A DNA stretch of 64,000 nt from Caldithrix abyssi DSM 13497. Lineage in GTDB: Bacteria; Calditrichota; Calditrichia; Calditrichales; Calditrichaceae. Below the pieces are notes generated by a model. It saw nothing but the letters and a program-made list of their open reading frames with translations. It was not told where the DNA came from and ran no database searches. Below are positions 60,377-64,000 of this stretch, in pieces (the stretch's first letter is position 1; the number at the start of each line of letters is the position of its first letter). The stretch is taken from positions 1,486,501 through 1,550,500 of the forward strand of contig NZ_CP018099.1 of NCBI RefSeq assembly GCF_001886815.1, written 5' to 3'. The translations under genes and the position numbers were made by a program.

Positions 60377-60853
60377 TTAGTCCTTCCAGAATTCTGGTTG
60401 CCAGTTCTTGTTAATGGGTTTATGCGCATCATGGAGAAAAATTCCGATTACCTTTAACTGCTCCTGGGTAAGGTATTTTTCCGCCAGCTTAAAAAGAGTT
60501 CGTTCTTCAAAACGAATGTGCTGTTGTAATAGGGTTGCAAATTCGTTTAAATGCGCCTGTAAATTTCCTTCTTTTTTTTCTAAATGACGGATTATTTCAG
60601 CTAAGCGCTGGTGTTCACTTAACATTTGCCGGAGTGCTTGTTGGATTTGAGGAATGGAATTTAAGAGGATGACCAGGGTTTTCTCTTCCTGTTCAAAATG
60701 GTGTAAGAGATGATTCCTGTAAATCGATAGAACGTATTCAACAATTGGTTCCAGATCGCCGTTTTTTAAAAGCCCCTTTTTAATACGCAGGGCGATCACA
60801 AGGGCGTCGTGGTGCTCAAAGGACAATGTTTCCAGCGCTGCATGACGTTTCAT
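60377..60853 (-). CDS. hemerythrin-like domain protein
   Basis: 158 aa from the ATG at 60853 (GAGG upstream on the minus strand); an earlier in-frame start is less likely. A four-helix hemerythrin fold is indicated by SFEHHDALVIALRIKKG, HHFEQEEKTLVILLN, LSEHQRLAEIIRHLE and HIRFEERTLFKLAEKYL, giving His/Glu ligands in the HxxxE and HxxxH spacing, plus HDAHKP at the end. Such proteins bind NO or O2 at a di-iron site. It is 50 bp upstream of qNOR on the same strand, so NO handling is the likely role. Confidence 0.85.
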   Translation of the reverse strand: MKRHAALETLSFEHHDALVIALRIKKGLLKNGDLEPIVEYVLSIYRNHLLHHFEQEEKTLVILLNSIPQIQQALRQMLSEHQRLAEIIRHLEKKEGNLQAHLNEFATLLQQHIRFEERTLFKLAEKYLTQEQLKVIGIFLHDAHKPINKNWQPEFWKD

Positions 60854-60919
60854 TACGAGCCTCGAGATTTGTGTTAAAGGGTGAGTTTTAACCACCCGAT
60901 TTCTGTCCGCTGTCTTAAA

Positions 60920-60937
60920 TGCTACAACGAGGTAGCA
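60920..60937. promoter_or_regulatory. palindrome upstream of the hemerythrin-qNOR operon
   Basis: TGCTAC-N6-GTAGCA, 18 bp, about 70 bp upstream of the hemerythrin start. It may be an operator for an NO- or redox-responsive regulator. It does not match the NsrR or DNR/FNR consensus. Confidence 0.4.
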
Positions 60938-60954
60938 ATTAAATATTTTGTTAG

Positions 60955-60987
60955 ATGCCCCTTTGCATAAAAAGGGACATTTTTTTT
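60955..60987 (+). terminator. terminator-like hairpin on the plus strand without an upstream gene
   Basis: ATGCCCCTTT and AAAGGGACAT pair (one mismatch) around a 6-nt loop and are followed by eight T. No plus-strand gene lies upstream. It could end an antisense or small RNA from the hemerythrin side. Confidence 0.4.
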
Positions 60988-61076
60988 AAAAAAAATTGAA
61001 CCTGATTGTAAATTAATGTAAATAAGTAATTCTATTGAGAATGCAATGGGAGTGTAATTGTTAAAACGGAGGGATC

Positions 61077-63692
61077 ATGCGTAATCGATTAAGTTTAATG
61101 CTTATTTTTATTCTGTTTTTGCAAATGGGAATCATTAATGCCCATTCTGGCGATATTCCCAGTCCCGCTTCTTTTTTTGGCTTTCAGCCAGGCGAAGATC
61201 GTCAATTGTTCGATTACGAGCAATTAATCGCTTATTTGAAAGAAGTAGCACAGGTATCAGATCGCATAAAGATGGTTGAGGTGGGACGCACGCCGTATGA
61301 TAAACCGATTATGGTTGTTTTCATTTCCGATGCGCAGAACATTGCCAATTTAGATAAACTGAGGAAGATCAATCATGAGCTGGCCCTGAACTGGCGGTTA
61401 AAAGAAGCAGAGCAGCGCGCTTACATTGCAGAGGGAAAGGTTTTTGTTCTGGGAACGTTATCCATGCATTCCGGCGAGGTGGGGCCATCGCAGGCAGCGC
61501 CGTTAATCGTTTATGATCTGGCCACAACTCAGGATGCGCAGAAGCTGGAGATTTTAAAAAACGTGGTTTATATGATGGTGCCCAGCCAGAATCCGGATGG
61601 GATGGACATGGTTGTGCATCATTATTGGCGCTACAAAGGCACCAAATACGAAGGTTCTTCCTTACCCGGCGTTTATCATAAATATGTAGGGCACGATAAC
61701 AATCGGGATTATGTCATCCTTTCGCAAAAAGACACAAAGGCCATTGCCCGGCTGTACAACAAAACATGGCTGCCGCAGGTGGTGGTAGAAAAACATCAAA
61801 TGGGAGCGACGGGGCCGCGTTATTTTGTGCCGCCCATGCACGACCCGATTGCCGAAAACGTGGACGCCGCCATCTGGAACTGGAGCTGGATATTCGGTTC
61901 GAACATGGTGAAAGATATGACGGCGGCCGGACTGGCCGGCGTAACGCAGCACTATTTGTTTGATGATTATTGGCCAGGCTCAACAGAAACCAGCAACTGG
62001 AAGAACTGCATCAGCCTGTTAACTGAGTGCGCCAGTTGCCAGTATGCCACGCCGGTGTATGTGGAGCCAACCGAGTTAAGCGTGTACGGCAAAGGACTGG
62101 CCGAGTATAAAAAGAGCATTAACATGAGTCTGCCATGGGAAGGCGGCTGGTGGCGTTTAAGCGACATTGTGCGCTACGAGATCGAATCCACCTTATCCCT
62201 CTTAAAAACGGCTTCTTTGCACCGCGCCGAAATTCTAAAAATGCGCAATGATCTGTGTAAAAAAGAGGTGCGCCGGGGAAGGGAAGAGGCGCCGTACTAT
62301 TTTCTTTTTCCACGCAAGCAACACGATCTTTCGGAGCTGGTTGGACTGGTGCGCCTGTTGATTGAGCACAACATCCAGGTTTTTCAATTAACAAGGAATG
62401 TGGAATTTGGCGAAATTAAGGCCAGGGCCGGAGATATAATCGTGCCTTTAAGTCAGCCGTTCAGGCCTTTTGTTAAGGAGGTGCTGGAAGCGCAAGTTTA
62501 TCCCCTGCGCCATTACACACCGGGCGGTGAAATTATTAAACCCTATGATATTACCAGCTGGTCGTTGCCGTTGCACCGCGGTATTGCCTGCAAACAGATC
62601 GATGTTTTTGTTCCGCTGGATTCAAATGCGCTAAGCGCGGTTGATTCTTCGTTTTCTCTGTTTTCACAAAGTAGAGAGCCTTTTAAATACGCGCTTTTCA
62701 ATGTAAATAACAACGAGAGCTTTAAGGCGGCTTTTCAGGCGCTTAAAAACGGACATCGCGTCTTTCGCCTGAAGCAAAACCTTACATTGAATAATCGAAC
62801 CCTACCGGCAGGCAGTTTTGTGCTTGATCGCAAGGCGGAGAAAAGCGTGGAAAACCTGCTGACCGTTGCGCCTCTTTTTACGTCGGGCGAAATCAATCCG
62901 CAAATGCTTGCCGAAGTGAAACTGCCGCGCATCGTATTAATGGAAACCTATTTTCATGACATGGATGCCGGCTGGACGCGTTTTGTTCTTGATCAGTACG
63001 GGATCGATTTTGAAGTGATTCGCCCGGGTGAAGTGGAAAAAACAAAATTAAGCGCCAAATTTGATTTGATTATTTTCCCCGATGCCAGTAAAGATATTTT
63101 GATGGAAGGAAAATATAAATCGGGAAAAAATTATTACATGAGCAGTTTGCCGCCGGAATTTGCGCGGGGGATGGGCAAAAAGGGCTTTCAGAAAATTTTA
63201 AAATTTCTGGATAGCGGCGGTAAAATAATCGCCTGGGGAAGATCAACAGAATTATTCATGGGACTATTAACCATTGAAAAAGGCAAAAACAAAAAAGAGT
63301 CCTTTCAATTACCGGTGAAGAATATTGCCGGTGATTTACGAAAAAAGGGATTGTACATTCCCGGCTCTCTTTTGCGGATGAAAGTATTGGCCGACCATCC
63401 GTTAACGTACGGATTGCCCTCTGAGATTGGCGTTTTTTCTCGCGGACGCCCCGTCTTTAAAACGTCCATTCCCCGTTTTGATGTGGACCGTCGCGTAATT
63501 GGCTTTTTTCCTGAACGAAAGATTTTAACGAGTGGATACGCTGAGAATGAAAAGTTGTTAGGCAATAAAGCGGCGGCGGTGTGGATTAAAAAGAATAAAG
63601 GACAGATGTTTTTGTTGAGCTTCCAGCCGCAGTTCAGAGCATCGACGCAGGGCAGTTTTAAATTGCTGTTTAATGCGCTTTTGATGGAATAG
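61077..63692 (+). CDS. M14-family zinc carboxypeptidase-like exoprotein
   Basis: 871 aa with a signal peptide (1-22). The peptidase M14 domain (about 45-380) shows LGTLSMHSGEVGPSQAA (zinc His131 and Glu134), NPDGMDMVVHHYWRYKG near 176, and GHDNNRDY (substrate-binding Asn-Arg). The third zinc His is expected in VVEKHQMGATGPRYFVPP near 235. The C-terminal half (about 400-870) is a beta-rich or glutamine-amidotransferase-like region (FDLIIFPDAS, GGKIIAWGRSTELF). It is a likely periplasmic or secreted peptide-degrading enzyme. It is monocistronic with two terminators after it. Confidence 0.85.
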   Translation: MRNRLSLMLIFILFLQMGIINAHSGDIPSPASFFGFQPGEDRQLFDYEQLIAYLKEVAQVSDRIKMVEVGRTPYDKPIMVVFISDAQNIANLDKLRKINHELALNWRLKEAEQRAYIAEGKVFVLGTLSMHSGEVGPSQAAPLIVYDLATTQDAQKLEILKNVVYMMVPSQNPDGMDMVVHHYWRYKGTKYEGSSLPGVYHKYVGHDNNRDYVILSQKDTKAIARLYNKTWLPQVVVEKHQMGATGPRYFVPPMHDPIAENVDAAIWNWSWIFGSNMVKDMTAAGLAGVTQHYLFDDYWPGSTETSNWKNCISLLTECASCQYATPVYVEPTELSVYGKGLAEYKKSINMSLPWEGGWWRLSDIVRYEIESTLSLLKTASLHRAEILKMRNDLCKKEVRRGREEAPYYFLFPRKQHDLSELVGLVRLLIEHNIQVFQLTRNVEFGEIKARAGDIIVPLSQPFRPFVKEVLEAQVYPLRHYTPGGEIIKPYDITSWSLPLHRGIACKQIDVFVPLDSNALSAVDSSFSLFSQSREPFKYALFNVNNNESFKAAFQALKNGHRVFRLKQNLTLNNRTLPAGSFVLDRKAEKSVENLLTVAPLFTSGEINPQMLAEVKLPRIVLMETYFHDMDAGWTRFVLDQYGIDFEVIRPGEVEKTKLSAKFDLIIFPDASKDILMEGKYKSGKNYYMSSLPPEFARGMGKKGFQKILKFLDSGGKIIAWGRSTELFMGLLTIEKGKNKKESFQLPVKNIAGDLRKKGLYIPGSLLRMKVLADHPLTYGLPSEIGVFSRGRPVFKTSIPRFDVDRRVIGFFPERKILTSGYAENEKLLGNKAAAVWIKKNKGQMFLLSFQPQFRASTQGSFKLLFNALLME

Positions 63693-63727
63693 TTTTGCGG
63701 TCTGTTTCACTGATGCAGAGAATGTAG

Positions 63728-63753
63728 GCCCGGGGCAGCGCCCCGGGCTGTTT
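63728..63753 (+). terminator. first terminator after the M14 peptidase gene
   Basis: GCCCGGGGC-N3-GCCCCGGGC followed by TGTTT. Confidence 0.8.
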
Positions 63754-63766
63754 ACTCCGTGCCGAG

Positions 63767-63796
63767 AAAGGAGCGCTCTGTCAGAGCGCTCCTTTT
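63767..63796. terminator. second, symmetrical terminator after the M14 peptidase gene
   Basis: AAAGGAGCGCTCT / AGAGCGCTCCTTT, a 13-bp perfect stem with a 3-nt loop, followed by TTTTC. Confidence 0.8.
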
Positions 63797-63886
63797 CAAC
63801 TTTTTATAGACAAAAATGGATCATGGCAGAGATCCCCCAAACGCGACACCGGTGATTTAATTCCCCAAAAAGACAATAATATCCAG

Positions 63887-63976
63887 GGCCACACAGCCGC
63901 AACCAAAAACACCCGCAACTCGCGCAAATTAATTTTCTCGCAGATTACGCCAATCATCGCAAAAAATGATTAAACA
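63887..63976. repeat. third copy of the CGCAGATTACG dispersed repeat
   Basis: Resembles the start of the 165-bp repeats, including upstream GGCC(A/G)CACAGCCGCA words shared with 46674-46690. It continues to near the window end. Confidence 0.7.
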
Positions 63977-64000
63977 AAGTATTTTAAGCGACCACAGAGC

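Noticed and set aside
60895-61076. FNR/DNR box (TTGAT-N4-ATCAA) before the hemerythrin-qNOR genes
   Set aside because: No acceptable match was seen; only the TGCTAC palindrome is present.

Overview
The window looks like chromosomal DNA of a thermophilic or anaerobic Gram-negative bacterium of the Calditrichota/FCB type, with Caldithrix as my best guess. The grounds are: a type IX secretion (Por) C-terminal sorting domain, a Gld-like ABC module inside a MoxR/Bat gene train, TonB and Lpt outer-membrane genes, and a polysulfide/sulfide metabolism island next to a quinol nitric oxide reductase. The genus is an inference; no rRNA or other marker gene is present. I saw no tRNA, rRNA, CRISPR array or prophage.

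Region 1 (0.4-9.8 kb, all minus strand) is a sulfur island of two adjacent operons, each headed by a Cys-rich MerR regulator. The upstream operon is merR2, sulfide:quinone oxidoreductase, DUF1641, a single-Cys DsrC/TusE-like carrier and a DsrE-like protein. The downstream operon is merR1, psrABC (molybdopterin polysulfide/thiosulfate reductase), two YeeE/YedE half-transporters and a rhodanese-fold protein whose catalytic Cys is Ser. Both merR genes have the same 18-bp palindrome plan, CTACAT-N6-ATG(T/C)AG, placed inside a -35/-10 spacer and 35-38 bp before the start codon. A beta-barrel-like protein and a monohaem cytochrome c lipoprotein follow on the plus strand.

Region 2 (11.6-28.5 kb, plus strand) is one long colinear cluster: TPR lipoprotein, BatD-like protein, MoxR ATPase, DUF58 protein, TPR/SurA-like lipoprotein, second BatD-like protein, Gld-like ABC ATPase, permease and GldG-type protein, DUF4340 protein, BatA, BatB, two BatC-like proteins, BatD, BatE and a SPOR lipoprotein. 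It ends in a seven-unit array of twin palindromes.

Region 3 (29-37 kb) carries a MATE/ANKH-like membrane protein and a large secreted Por-sorted protein of about 1256 aa. An ISL3-family element (1288 bp, TTAAAAGA target duplication) has recently split the second gene in frame. Region 4 (37-46.6 kb) holds 6-phosphofructokinase, an HD-GYP protein, a corrinoid methyl-transfer cassette (MetH-type homocysteine domain, corrinoid protein, UroD-type methyltransferase, PhyH dioxygenase, ROK regulator), a Clp1/Grc3-like polynucleotide kinase and a sugar nucleotidyltransferase. Region 5 (46.6-49.2 kb) is repeat-rich and holds a sulfotransferase.

Region 6 (49.2-54.2 kb) is a nickel regulon: a GTGTTAC-N13-GTAACAT operator, nikR, an ECF T component, an ECF ATPase, a TonB receptor, a small non-CbiM S component and a methyltransferase. 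Region 7 (54.3-64 kb) has LptF- and LptG-type permeases, a CBS-domain protein, hemerythrin plus qNOR, and an M14 zinc carboxypeptidase. Dispersed repeats (8-bp CATTCAAC arrays, a 165-bp duplication, MITE-like elements) fill most larger gaps.
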